Below, piece by piece: positions 1 to 7,641 of a stretch of 64,000 bases of DNA (its first letter is position 1; every line of letters begins with the position of its first letter). Origin of the DNA: Thiohalorhabdus sp. Cl-TMA (GTDB lineage: Bacteria > Pseudomonadota > Gammaproteobacteria > Thiohalorhabdales > Thiohalorhabdaceae). Below the pieces are notes generated by a model. That model worked only from the letters and a program-made list of their open reading frames with translations, made no database searches and had not been told where the DNA came from. Location of the stretch: NCBI RefSeq assembly GCF_041821045.1, contig NZ_JBGUAW010000010.1, positions 62,001-126,000 on the forward strand. Reading direction: 5' to 3'. The position numbers and the translations under genes are program-made.

Positions 1-1004
1 GTTCCATGCGCGAGACGCTTCCGGAGAGTCCCTTGCCGGAACGGTCCACGTATCCGGGAGGCGTGGACCGGGCACGCTGGCACTTGCGGGAGGGGGTGGA
101 AACCTTCCGGCGCCACTTCGGTATCGCACCGAAGGGGTGCTGGCCCTCGGAAGGGGCGGTGAGCGAGCAGAGCCTGCAGCTCCTCACGGAAGCTGGCTTT
201 ACCTGGGCGGCCACGGGAGAGGGAGTGCTGGGCAACAGTCTGGGCAAAAAATATGAGAAATATGGCGACACCGCAGGCGCCAGTCTCTGCCACCCGTATC
301 AGCTACGGGGGACGGGTACCCCTTGCTTTTTCCGCGACGACGAGCTGTCGGACCTGATCGGCTTCCAGTACTCCGACTGGCACGCCGACGACGCGGTGGG
401 CGATCTGATCAACCGCCTGGAACAGATAGGCGAGGCCACGGCGGACCAGCCGGATCCGGTGGTGCCCATTATCCTGGACGGTGAGAATGCCTGGGAGCAC
501 TACCCGGAGAACGGCTACTACTTCCTCAGTGGGCTCTACCAACGTCTTTCCGAGCATGCCGGTATCGAGCTGACCACCTTCTCCGATGCCCTGGAGCGGG
601 AGGTCCCGGTGAACGATCTGGAGCACCTGGTGGCCGGAAGCTGGGTCTACGGGACCCTCTCCACCTGGATCGGGGACAAGGACAAGAACCGCGGCTGGGA
701 GATGCTGGTGGACGTGAAGGAGACATACGACCGGATCGTCGAGGAAGGACGGCTGGATGAAGCCGCCTTGAGGGAGGCCACCAACCAGCTGGCGACCTGC
801 GAGGGCTCCGACTGGTTCTGGTGGTTCGGGGACTACAACCCGGCGGACGTGGTGCGCGATTTCGAACGGCTGTACCGGCTGCATATCAGCCGGTTGTACC
901 GGACCCTGGGCGTGGAGCCCCCGGAATACCTCGCCCATACCTTCGCCCACGGCAGCGGACGCCCCGCCCATGGCGGCGTCATGCGACCGGGCCAGGCGCA
1001 GTGA
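1..1004 (+). CDS. Glycoside hydrolase family 57 enzyme, C-terminal part (left-truncated)
   Basis: About 333 C-terminal residues of a GH57 enzyme (amylopullulanase / glucanotransferase type), acting on alpha-glucan, probably in the cytoplasm. The frame is open to the left edge, so the start and N-terminal barrel strands lie outside. Family landmarks: CWPSEGAVSEQS, whose Glu sits where GH57 enzymes carry the nucleophile; RDDELSDLIGFQYSDW, which matches the region of the acid/base Asp; and ILDGENAWEHY followed by the C-terminal helical domain. It stops 31 bp before malQ on the same strand, which suggests one operon for glycogen or maltodextrin turnover. The exact substrate (amylase, pullulanase or branching type) cannot be told from this fragment. 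Confidence 0.85.
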   Translation, partial: SMRETLPESPLPERSTYPGGVDRARWHLREGVETFRRHFGIAPKGCWPSEGAVSEQSLQLLTEAGFTWAATGEGVLGNSLGKKYEKYGDTAGASLCHPYQLRGTGTPCFFRDDELSDLIGFQYSDWHADDAVGDLINRLEQIGEATADQPDPVVPIILDGENAWEHYPENGYYFLSGLYQRLSEHAGIELTTFSDALEREVPVNDLEHLVAGSWVYGTLSTWIGDKDKNRGWEMLVDVKETYDRIVEEGRLDEAALREATNQLATCEGSDWFWWFGDYNPADVVRDFERLYRLHISRLYRTLGVEPPEYLAHTFAHGSGRPAHGGVMRPGQAQ

Positions 1005-1035
1005 GCAACCTCCACACCGCGAAGGGACCTTCCCC

Positions 1036-2517
1036 ATGAGCGTGCAGCGCGGCCCCGTTGCCCGGCGCCGAGCCGGCATCCTACTCCATCCCACCTCGCT
1101 ACCCGGTCCCCGGGAGAACGGTGACCTCGGCCCCGATGCCCACCGTTTCGTGGATTTCCTCGCGGAAGGGGGGCTCAGCGTCTGGCAGACCCTCCCGCTA
1201 GGCCCTACGCACGACGATGGCTCCCCCTACCAGTGCCTGTCCGCCCATGCGGGGAATCCGCGTCTGGTGGCCCTGGAGCCCCTGGCGGAGGCGGGTTGGC
1301 TGGACGGCGTTCCGGAACCGCCGGGCGATCGGGAGGATGCGGAGGCCCATACCTGGAAATGCCTGCGCAGCGCCCACGCCGGATTCCTGGAGCGCGCGGA
1401 CGGTGCGGCGTGGGAGGCCTTCGATGCGTTCTGCCGGGAGAAAGCCCACTGGCTGGAAGCCTACGCCCTGTTCATGGCCCTGCGCGGTGAAGGGGAGCGG
1501 CCCTGGTGGGAATGGTCGGCGCCGCTGCGGGACCGGAGGTCCGATGCCCTTGAAGAGGCCGCCGGCAGCCGATCCGGGGAGATGGCGCTCCATCGGTTCG
1601 TACAGTGGCAGTTCTTTGAGCAGTGGCGGGCGCTCAAGGACTACGCCAACGAGCGAGGCATCCTGCTTTTCGGGGACCTGCCCATCTTCGTGGCCCACGA
1701 CAGCGCCGAGGTGTGGGCCCACCGGGAGCTATTCGACCTCGACCAAGCGGGGAGCACGGCCACCGTAGCCGGAGTGCCCCCGGACTATTTCTCCGAGACG
1801 GGGCAGTACTGGGGCAATCCCCATTACCGCTGGGACCGTATCGCCGCGGACGGATACGCCTGGTGGATCGAGCGCATGCGTACCCAGCTGGAGCTGTTCG
1901 ACTGGGTGCGTATCGACCATTTCCGCGGCTTCGTGGCCTTCTGGGAGGTCCCGGAGGGACAGCCCGCCACGGAAGGGCGCTGGGTACAGGGGCCGGGAGC
2001 GGATTTCTTCCGCGCCCTGGAGGAGGCCCTGGGCGATCTTCCCTTGGTGGCCGAGGACCTGGGGGTGATCACCCCGGAGGTGACCGGACTCCGGGAGCGT
2101 TTCGGATTGCCCGGCATGAAGATCCTGCAGTTCGCCTTCGGCGGCGGCCCGGACAATCCCTATCTGCCGCACCACCACCAGCGGGACTTCGTGGTCTATA
2201 CCGGAACCCACGACAACAACACCACCCTGGGCTGGTGGCAGGAGGAGGTTTCCGGGGAGGTTCAGGAGGAAGTCCGGGAGTATCTGGGTTATCCCGGGGA
2301 GCCCGTACCCTGGCCGTTAGTGCGTGCCGCCCTGGCCTCGGTGGGACGGACGGCGGTGGTGCCCATGCAGGATCTCCTCGGGCTGGATGGCCGACACCGT
2401 ATGAATCAGCCGGCGACCATGGAGGGCAACTGGCAGTGGCGCTTCCGCTGGGAGTGGGTCCCGGAAGGGCTGGCTTCCCGGCTGGCGCGGCTGAACCGCC
2501 TTTATGACCGCACCTAA
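1036..2517 (+). CDS. malQ: 4-alpha-glucanotransferase (amylomaltase, GH77)
   Basis: Disproportionating enzyme that transfers alpha-1,4-glucan segments between maltodextrins or to glucose; cytoplasmic. The 493-residue length is normal for MalQ. Catalytic residues are in place: Asp294 in RIDHFRGF (nucleophile), Glu340 in VAEDLG (acid/base) and Asp393 in TGTHDNNTTLGWW (transition-state stabiliser), nearly the same numbers as in the Thermus enzyme. The N-terminal ILLHPTSLPGP is also typical. The ATG at 1036 is preferred over the in-frame ATG at 970 because 970 lies inside the GH57 gene and 1036 has GAAGGG about 9 nt upstream. It is co-directional with the GH57 gene and convergent with glgP, so the three enzymes probably handle the same glucan pool. 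Confidence 0.95.
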   Translation: MSVQRGPVARRRAGILLHPTSLPGPRENGDLGPDAHRFVDFLAEGGLSVWQTLPLGPTHDDGSPYQCLSAHAGNPRLVALEPLAEAGWLDGVPEPPGDREDAEAHTWKCLRSAHAGFLERADGAAWEAFDAFCREKAHWLEAYALFMALRGEGERPWWEWSAPLRDRRSDALEEAAGSRSGEMALHRFVQWQFFEQWRALKDYANERGILLFGDLPIFVAHDSAEVWAHRELFDLDQAGSTATVAGVPPDYFSETGQYWGNPHYRWDRIAADGYAWWIERMRTQLELFDWVRIDHFRGFVAFWEVPEGQPATEGRWVQGPGADFFRALEEALGDLPLVAEDLGVITPEVTGLRERFGLPGMKILQFAFGGGPDNPYLPHHHQRDFVVYTGTHDNNTTLGWWQEEVSGEVQEEVREYLGYPGEPVPWPLVRAALASVGRTAVVPMQDLLGLDGRHRMNQPATMEGNWQWRFRWEWVPEGLASRLARLNRLYDRT

Positions 2518-2574
2518 GGCGGAAGCCGAGACGCGTGGCTCCGGCGCTGTCCGCGCCAAGCGGCGTAAAATTTA

Positions 2575-2602
2575 TTGACAACCATGGTCTGTCGTTGATA
2601 AG
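2575..2602 (+). promoter_or_regulatory. Strong sigma-70-like promoter for an intergenic RNA
   Basis: Perfect -35 hexamer TTGACA at 2575-2580, a 16-nt spacer and a -10-like GATAAG at 2597-2602 (4 of 6 consensus positions), 57 bp after the malQ stop. No open reading frame with a ribosome binding site follows, and glgP is encoded on the other strand. A start near 2609 would give a transcript of about 70 nt ending at the terminator at 2677. This is assigned by consensus only. Confidence 0.55.
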
Positions 2603-2610
2603 TGACAGAC
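2587..2610. repeat. 7-bp inverted repeat spanning the -10 box (possible operator)
   Basis: GTCTGTC at 2587-2593 and GACAGAC at 2604-2610 are perfect inverted repeats with a 10-nt centre that contains the GATAAG -10-like box. The spacing and position fit a dimeric repressor operator over a promoter. If the region is transcribed by read-through from malQ, the same arms could form an RNA hairpin instead. Confidence 0.5.
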
Positions 2611-2678
2611 ACGGGCTGCGACCTCCCCAGATCCCGCAGTAGGGAAGTCCGCAAAGGGGTGGGGAGGTCGCCTTTTTC
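2609..2678 (+). ncRNA. Candidate small RNA between malQ and glgP
   Basis: A promoter, a region of about 70 nt without coding potential and an intrinsic terminator form a compact transcription unit. The predicted RNA is mostly one long stem, 2618-2628 paired with 2661-2671. It encloses a small hairpin (TCCC 2632-2635 with GGGA 2642-2645, loop GCAGTA) and an unpaired A/G-rich segment 2646-2660 (AGTCCGCAAAGGGGT) that could be a seed or protein-binding region. No known RNA family is recognised by eye. The alternative is that the stem is simply the malQ operon terminator. Confidence 0.45.
2618..2677 (+). terminator. Rho-independent terminator with 11-bp perfect stem
   Basis: GCGACCTCCCC (2618-2628) pairs perfectly with GGGGAGGTCGC (2661-2671) and is followed by CTTTTT (2672-2677). 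The U-tract exists only for the + strand, so it can end malQ-operon transcripts or the candidate small RNA but not glgP. The 32-nt loop is long for a plain terminator. Confidence 0.75.
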
Positions 2679-2699
2679 GTGGCCCGGAAGCCCCGGGGG

Positions 2700-5267
2700 C
2701 TACAGCCAGAGCATGCGTCCGGTCTCGTGCAATTGCGCGAGATCGGGGTGATAGGGATACATCCGCAGCTTGTAGAACTGCAGCCCGGGCAGGGTCGGCT
2801 CCAGGTCCAGATGGAATAGGGTGGCGCCGTCCGGTCCCTTTTCCTCCAGATGCGCCAGTCCGTGGCGCTCCTGCGTATCGAAGCCGCCCAGCGCGTTCTC
2901 CCGGCCCACCAGGCATTCGACCCGCACGTCCTCCGGCGACAGTCCGTTCAGGTGCACGGCGACGGTGATGGGCAGCTTGTCGCCGCTGGTTAGCGTGTGC
3001 GGAAACCAGTCGAGCCGCTCCATCCGCACGCTGTCCCAGGCTTCGTTCACGCGCCGTTTCCAGCGCGCCAGCGCGCGGGCGGATTCCCCTTCGTTGCGCG
3101 CCAGGCGCCGCTGCTGACGGCTCGCCGGACCGTAGAAGTCCCGGACGTAGTCCATGAGCATGCGCTGGGCGTTGAAGCGCGGAATCTGGGACTTGATGGC
3201 GTTCTTGGACATCCGCACCCATTCCTGACTGTAGCCGTGCCCGTTGCGCCGGTAGTACCGCGGCACCACCTGGTCCTCGAGGAGCTCCATGAGCTCCTTG
3301 GACTCCTCCCGGTTGCGGTAGTCGCTGCTCATCTCCGGGTCGTGGGGCGTGATCGCCCAGCCGTTCTCGCCGTTGTAGCCCTCGCCCCACCAGCCATCGA
3401 GCACGGAAAGGTTCAAGCCGCCATTGATGCCGGCTTTCTGGCCCGAGGTGCCGCTGGCCTCCTTGGGATATTCCGGGGTATTGAGCCAGACATCCACACC
3501 CGTCACGAGCTTCCGGGCCAGGGCCACGTCGTAGCCTTCCAGGAAGATGATCTTGCCCTCGAACTCCGGGCGCCGCGAGAACTCGTGGATCACCTTGATG
3601 AGGTGCTGGCCGGGCTGGTCATTGGGGTGCGCCTTGCCGGAGAACAGAAACAGCACGGGGCGATCCGGGTCGTTGACCAGTCGCGCCAGACGGTCCGGGT
3701 CGGTGAACAGTAGGGTGGCCCGCTTGTAGGTGGCGAATCTGCGGGCGAAGCCCACCGTCAGGATATCGGTGCGATCCGGGGAAAGGTGCTCGGTGAGCCG
3801 CTCGATCTGGGCCTGCGTGGCACCGTTGCGGCGGTGCCGATGGATGAGTCGTTGGCGGGCCTCGGTGAAGAGCTCCGCTTTCAGGGTCTGCCGCAGACTC
3901 CAGAAGCTGTGGTCCTGGATCTGGTCCATGCCCTTCCAGAAGTCCTCGTTGAGGAGCTCGCTCCGCCACTGTCCGCCGAAGTGGAGATCGAAAAAGCTCA
4001 CCCATTCCCGGGCCAAGAAGGTGGGGACGTGTACGCCGTTGGTGACGTAGCCGATGGGGTTCTCCTCCATGGGAACCTCGGGCCAGATATAGCCCTCCAT
4101 CTCCGAGGCCACCCGGCCGTGAATCCGGCTCACCCCGTTCTGGTAGCGGGAGGTACGCATGGCCAGCGCCGTCATGTTGAAACCGCCGTCGCCGTGCAGC
4201 CCGCTCCGGCCGAGCCCCAGGAGCCAGTCCATTTCCGCGCCCAGCTCCTCCTCGACATAGGAGGCGAAATAGGTGCCCATGAGCTCGGGGTCGAATATAT
4301 CGTGACCCGCGGGTACCGGGGTGTGGGTGGTGAACACGGTGGCGCTCGCCGCGCGCTCCAGGGCGGTGTCCAGGTCCATGCCGCGGGCCAGGAGCTCGCG
4401 GCAGCGCTCCAGGGCCTGAAAGGCGGCATGCCCCTCGTTGATGTGCCAGACGGAGGGATTCAGCCCGAGGGCGCGCAGGGCACGGACACCGCCGATGCCC
4501 AGGACGATCTCCTGCTGAATACGGACGGTATTGTCGCCGCCGTACAACTGATAGGTGATGGACCGGTCCTGATCGTCGTTGTCGGGAAGGTCGGTGTCCA
4601 GCAGATAGATGGAGACGTGTCCCAGGCTTCCGCGCCAGATCCGTACCCGCACTTCGCGCCCGGGTAGCGGGGCGGTGATGTGGATTTCCTCGCCGTCCTC
4701 GTTGTGCACCGGCTCGATGGGCAAGTCGGCGAAATCGGTGGGGTTGTAGTGGGCCACCTGGTTGCCTTCCGCATCCACCGTCTGCACGAAGTAGCCCTGC
4801 CGGTAGAGGATCCCCACGGCCACCATGGGCAGGTGCATGTCGCTGGCGGCCTTGACCAGGTCCCCCGCCAGGATGCCCAGGCCGCCCGAGTACAGGGGCA
4901 GGCTCTCATGGAAGCCGAACTCGGCGCAGAAGTAGGCGATTAGGTCCTTGTCGTGGCTCAGATGCTCCTGAAGCTCGGAGCGCATGGGCTCCTTGTGGTA
5001 GCTGTCGAAGCTGGACAGTACCCGGTTGTACTCCTCCAGGAAGACCCGGTCCCGGGCCGCCTGCTCCAGACGGGACTGGCTGACACGGCGCAGGAAGATC
5101 TTGGGGTTGTGCCCGCAGCTCTCCCAGACCTCGTGGTCCAGCTGGTAGAAGAGTCCCCGGATGCGGCGGTCCCAGGTGTATTTGAAGTCGTTCGCCAGCT
5201 CACGCAGCCGGGCGAGATTCTCCGGGATTCGGGGCTGGACTTCCAGGCGGTAGCGGGTTCCGGGCAT
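2700..5267 (-). CDS. glgP: Alpha-glucan (glycogen/maltodextrin) phosphorylase, DUF3417 type
   Basis: Releases glucose-1-phosphate from alpha-1,4-glucan ends with pyridoxal phosphate; cytoplasmic. The 855 residues begin with the DUF3417 domain typical of this phosphorylase subfamily (region around TWDRRIRGLFYQLD), followed by the glycosyltransferase-like body (YSGGLGILAGD, YVTNGVHVPTF). The PLP lysine is Lys611 in GTSGQKAGINGG. The ATG at 5267 has AGGTAA about 10 nt upstream and a good promoter 40-70 nt upstream. It converges on malQ across the intergenic RNA region. Together with GH57 and MalQ it would degrade glycogen to G1P, a sugar that links to the sucrose synthase gene nearby. Confidence 0.95.
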   Translation of the reverse strand: MPGTRYRLEVQPRIPENLARLRELANDFKYTWDRRIRGLFYQLDHEVWESCGHNPKIFLRRVSQSRLEQAARDRVFLEEYNRVLSSFDSYHKEPMRSELQEHLSHDKDLIAYFCAEFGFHESLPLYSGGLGILAGDLVKAASDMHLPMVAVGILYRQGYFVQTVDAEGNQVAHYNPTDFADLPIEPVHNEDGEEIHITAPLPGREVRVRIWRGSLGHVSIYLLDTDLPDNDDQDRSITYQLYGGDNTVRIQQEIVLGIGGVRALRALGLNPSVWHINEGHAAFQALERCRELLARGMDLDTALERAASATVFTTHTPVPAGHDIFDPELMGTYFASYVEEELGAEMDWLLGLGRSGLHGDGGFNMTALAMRTSRYQNGVSRIHGRVASEMEGYIWPEVPMEENPIGYVTNGVHVPTFLAREWVSFFDLHFGGQWRSELLNEDFWKGMDQIQDHSFWSLRQTLKAELFTEARQRLIHRHRRNGATQAQIERLTEHLSPDRTDILTVGFARRFATYKRATLLFTDPDRLARLVNDPDRPVLFLFSGKAHPNDQPGQHLIKVIHEFSRRPEFEGKIIFLEGYDVALARKLVTGVDVWLNTPEYPKEASGTSGQKAGINGGLNLSVLDGWWGEGYNGENGWAITPHDPEMSSDYRNREESKELMELLEDQVVPRYYRRNGHGYSQEWVRMSKNAIKSQIPRFNAQRMLMDYVRDFYGPASRQQRRLARNEGESARALARWKRRVNEAWDSVRMERLDWFPHTLTSGDKLPITVAVHLNGLSPEDVRVECLVGRENALGGFDTQERHGLAHLEEKGPDGATLFHLDLEPTLPGLQFYKLRMYPYHPDLAQLHETGRMLWL

Positions 5268-5310
5268 TTATGTGATTACCTGGCAAAAGGAAATTGGTTA
5301 CGCGGAGCCA

Positions 5311-5338
5311 AGTATAGGGCCCCGGCGGCGGGTGAAAA
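5311..5338 (-). promoter_or_regulatory. Predicted promoter of glgP
   Basis: On the minus strand TTTTCA (5338-5333), a 16-nt spacer and TATACT (5316-5311) match sigma-70 elements at 4 of 6 and 5 of 6 positions. Transcription would start near 5304, giving a leader of about 36 nt before the glgP ATG. It sits in the 84-bp gap after the metallopeptidase gene, so glgP need not depend on read-through. Confidence 0.5.
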
Positions 5339-5351
5339 TACGGAAAGACCC

Positions 5352-7397
5352 CTAGTCCCCGTCATGCGTCTCCTTCCGGTCCGGGGGGCGTTCCAGGGAA
5401 CGCCGCAGGGGATGCCCGGGAACGGGCCAGCGTCCCTTCGCGGCATTTTCGGCCCCCCGGAACGCAAGCCAGCCGTAGCTCCCGTAGTGGGGGAGGGGCC
5501 GGCTCAGGGCGGCCAGAGCCTCCGGGGATCGGGCCGCGACGAGCAGGCTGGGGGGCTCGCCGGGACCACTACGGCCCACAAGGACGCGGGCCGTGGACTC
5601 CCGGGGGAAATCCGGAAACGACCGATGACCGTCCAGGTCTCCCCAGGCTCCCGCCAGCTTGTCCGGCGGCACGATGCGGATCGTGGGCCTTCCTTTCCCA
5701 TCCGCCGCGGATTCCTGCTCCCCCCGGCCGAGGGCTCGTCTCACCTGCCGCGCCGCGGAGCGCCAGTCCTTGCCGGAAAGCCCGGGGTCAAGACGGAGGC
5801 GGGCGGGTGCCTTGGCCAGGACGGCGGAAAGCCGCGGCGGTACCTCGGCCGGGGCCAGACTGCGGAATACCCGGTAGTCGGGGTCGACGGCAACCCCGGT
5901 AACCCGTTTCTCCGGCACCGGCCAGCGGAAAGTCTGACGGCGCTCGTTCAGCAGCGCGGTCACCTTACGGACGGAGCCGTCCGCATGCTGCAGGTGAACC
6001 GGAAGATGGAGGGGGTAGGGCGGGACTTCCTGGGCCAGCGTCAACCGAACCTGGTCCCCGTCCGAACGGACCGCGGCGATGCGCAGGCTCGGGGCGCCCG
6101 GGCGGTCGAGCCAGGCCTGGAAGAAGCGGCCCAGCTCGCGCCCGCTGGCGCCCTCGAAGGCCTGCTGGAGATCGCCCCAGGACGCGCGCCGGTAGCGGTG
6201 CTCCCGGTAGAAGCGACGCAGGGCGGCATTGAAGGACTCGCCGCCCAGCCGGTCGCGCAGCATGATCCAGAGGAAAGCCGCCTTGTTGTAGCCCACGGTA
6301 CGGGAGACCTCGTTCACCCGGGCGCCGAAATCCCGCAAGGCCGGCGCCGGTCCGTCCCGGTTGTAGGTGGCGAAATCCTGCAGCCAGCGCAGGCGCATCC
6401 TGCGGGCGGCCTCTGGAGAGGATCGCGCCCGCAGGCGGTAGTCCGCGCCGAAGGTGGTCAGGCCTTCCGCCCAGTTGCCGCTACCGGGTGCCACGTAGAC
6501 CCCGTTTCCCCACCAGTTGTGCAGCACCTCATGGGGCAGCGACTGCTGGCGGATGAAGGGCAGGGGCAGGATGCGGCGGCTGAGATAGGCGATGCCGGGA
6601 TATCCGAATCCGGTGGGCCAGGGACTGCTGACCACGGCGAAACCGGCATGGGGATACCGGCCGTAGCGCTTCTCGAACAGTTCCATGTACCGCGCGGAGT
6701 CGGCGAGATAGGCATCGGCGAGCCCCTCGAGTCCCTGGTGGAAGAAGGTCGCCACCGGGATTTCCCGGGAGGCGGAGCGCCGCTGGACCGTGTAGGGGCC
6801 ACCCAGGACCACCGCCGCCTCGGCAGGGTGCTCCACCCGGAATCGGGTGACGCGGCGGGATTCGGTGACGTGCCCGGTTTCCCGGTTCCCCGGTGCCGCA
6901 ACCCGGATTGCCCGGGGCGCATTGACCGCCAGCTCATAGGTGTGCAGGCGATTGCCGAGGCGGGGATACCAGCTCCCGCCGCCCAGGAAAACGCCCTTTC
7001 CTCCCAATCGCGGACCGAAGCCCCTGAGTACAGAGCGAGAGGTGGCCGTATCCCGGCCCGTAAGCGTGCCTGCGAATCGCACATCCGCCGTATGGTCCCC
7101 GGCTTTCAGGGAGCGGTCCCCGGTCCATAGGCGGGGGCTCCCGGGTTTTCGCCCACCGGGGTACTCCCGGCCGTCCACCTGCACGGACCGGACCGCCAGA
7201 TCGGGGTGGAGCCGGAAGGAGAAGGGCCCCTCGCCCTGCCAGCGGATGCGGTCCACACCCTGAAGGCGGCTTGCCCCGGGATCCAGGGTGACCCGGATGT
7301 GGTGGTCTGGAAGCACGTCGCTCTCGGCTGCTCCGGACTCCATCCCCGTGACAATCAGTAGGGGGACGAGGAGCAGGGGCAGGAGGCTACCCCTCAT
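5352..7397 (-). CDS. Secreted M1-like zinc metallopeptidase
   Basis: About 681 residues with a signal peptide (MRGSLLPLLLVPLLIVTG..., cut probably near GAAESD). It has an N-terminal beta domain and a gluzincin catalytic domain. The zinc site is HEVLH (His289, Glu290, His293) with Glu311 in NWAEGLTTF. The spacing is HEXXH-X17-Glu, one residue shorter than the usual X18, and no GAMEN exopeptidase motif is seen; GFGYPGIAYLS occupies that position. It is therefore M1-like but may not be an ordinary aminopeptidase. The ATG at 7397 lies 9 nt after AGGGGGG and the gene overlaps the DUF3330 gene by 11 bp; ATG 7406 is an alternative. The last ~150 residues form a second domain that I do not recognise. 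Confidence 0.8.
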   Translation of the reverse strand: MRGSLLPLLLVPLLIVTGMESGAAESDVLPDHHIRVTLDPGASRLQGVDRIRWQGEGPFSFRLHPDLAVRSVQVDGREYPGGRKPGSPRLWTGDRSLKAGDHTADVRFAGTLTGRDTATSRSVLRGFGPRLGGKGVFLGGGSWYPRLGNRLHTYELAVNAPRAIRVAAPGNRETGHVTESRRVTRFRVEHPAEAAVVLGGPYTVQRRSASREIPVATFFHQGLEGLADAYLADSARYMELFEKRYGRYPHAGFAVVSSPWPTGFGYPGIAYLSRRILPLPFIRQQSLPHEVLHNWWGNGVYVAPGSGNWAEGLTTFGADYRLRARSSPEAARRMRLRWLQDFATYNRDGPAPALRDFGARVNEVSRTVGYNKAAFLWIMLRDRLGGESFNAALRRFYREHRYRRASWGDLQQAFEGASGRELGRFFQAWLDRPGAPSLRIAAVRSDGDQVRLTLAQEVPPYPLHLPVHLQHADGSVRKVTALLNERRQTFRWPVPEKRVTGVAVDPDYRVFRSLAPAEVPPRLSAVLAKAPARLRLDPGLSGKDWRSAARQVRRALGRGEQESAADGKGRPTIRIVPPDKLAGAWGDLDGHRSFPDFPRESTARVLVGRSGPGEPPSLLVAARSPEALAALSRPLPHYGSYGWLAFRGAENAAKGRWPVPGHPLRRSLERPPDRKETHDGD

Positions 7398-7578
7398 CCC
7401 CGGCATCCCCCCTTCGGGGCTCCGCTTCGGCCACCCACTGGTCATAGCACCCAAGCCCGCAAAAATAGAGTACGTACTCCTGACTTTCCAGGCTCTTGGC
7501 CTCGTTGCGGGGGATCTCGGCCAGGCAGACCTCGCAGGATACCCGCTGGTGCTGCCCAGGCTTTCCTGGATCATTCAT
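7387..7578 (-). CDS. DUF3330-family small cysteine-motif protein
   Basis: A 63-residue cytoplasmic protein with CEVC near the N terminus and CGLGC about 25 residues later, surrounded by the pattern EIPRNEAKS...YFCGLGCYDQW that recalls Pfam DUF3330. The four cysteines could bind zinc. The ATG at 7578 has GGAGGCGGAG just upstream. The 3' end overlaps the start of the M1-like peptidase, so the two are probably translationally coupled. The function is unknown in the family; a metal-related or redox accessory role is only inference. Confidence 0.75.
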   Translation of the reverse strand: MNDPGKPGQHQRVSCEVCLAEIPRNEAKSLESQEYVLYFCGLGCYDQWVAEAEPRRGDAGDEG

Positions 7579-7641
7579 CTCCGCCTCCGGTGCGGCCTCG
7601 ACCTATTATTAAAGAGAATGCAAAAAAAGTGTATTAACGGT

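Noticed and set aside
4953-7130. A 725-codon + strand frame across the glgP/metallopeptidase region
   Set aside because: It spans two well-defined minus-strand genes and the gap between them, and its translation is low-complexity (Gly, Pro, Arg, Ala).
7398-7574. N-terminal extension of the metallopeptidase to 7574
   Set aside because: The added 59 residues overlap the DUF3330 gene completely and hide a good signal peptide that starts at 7397.
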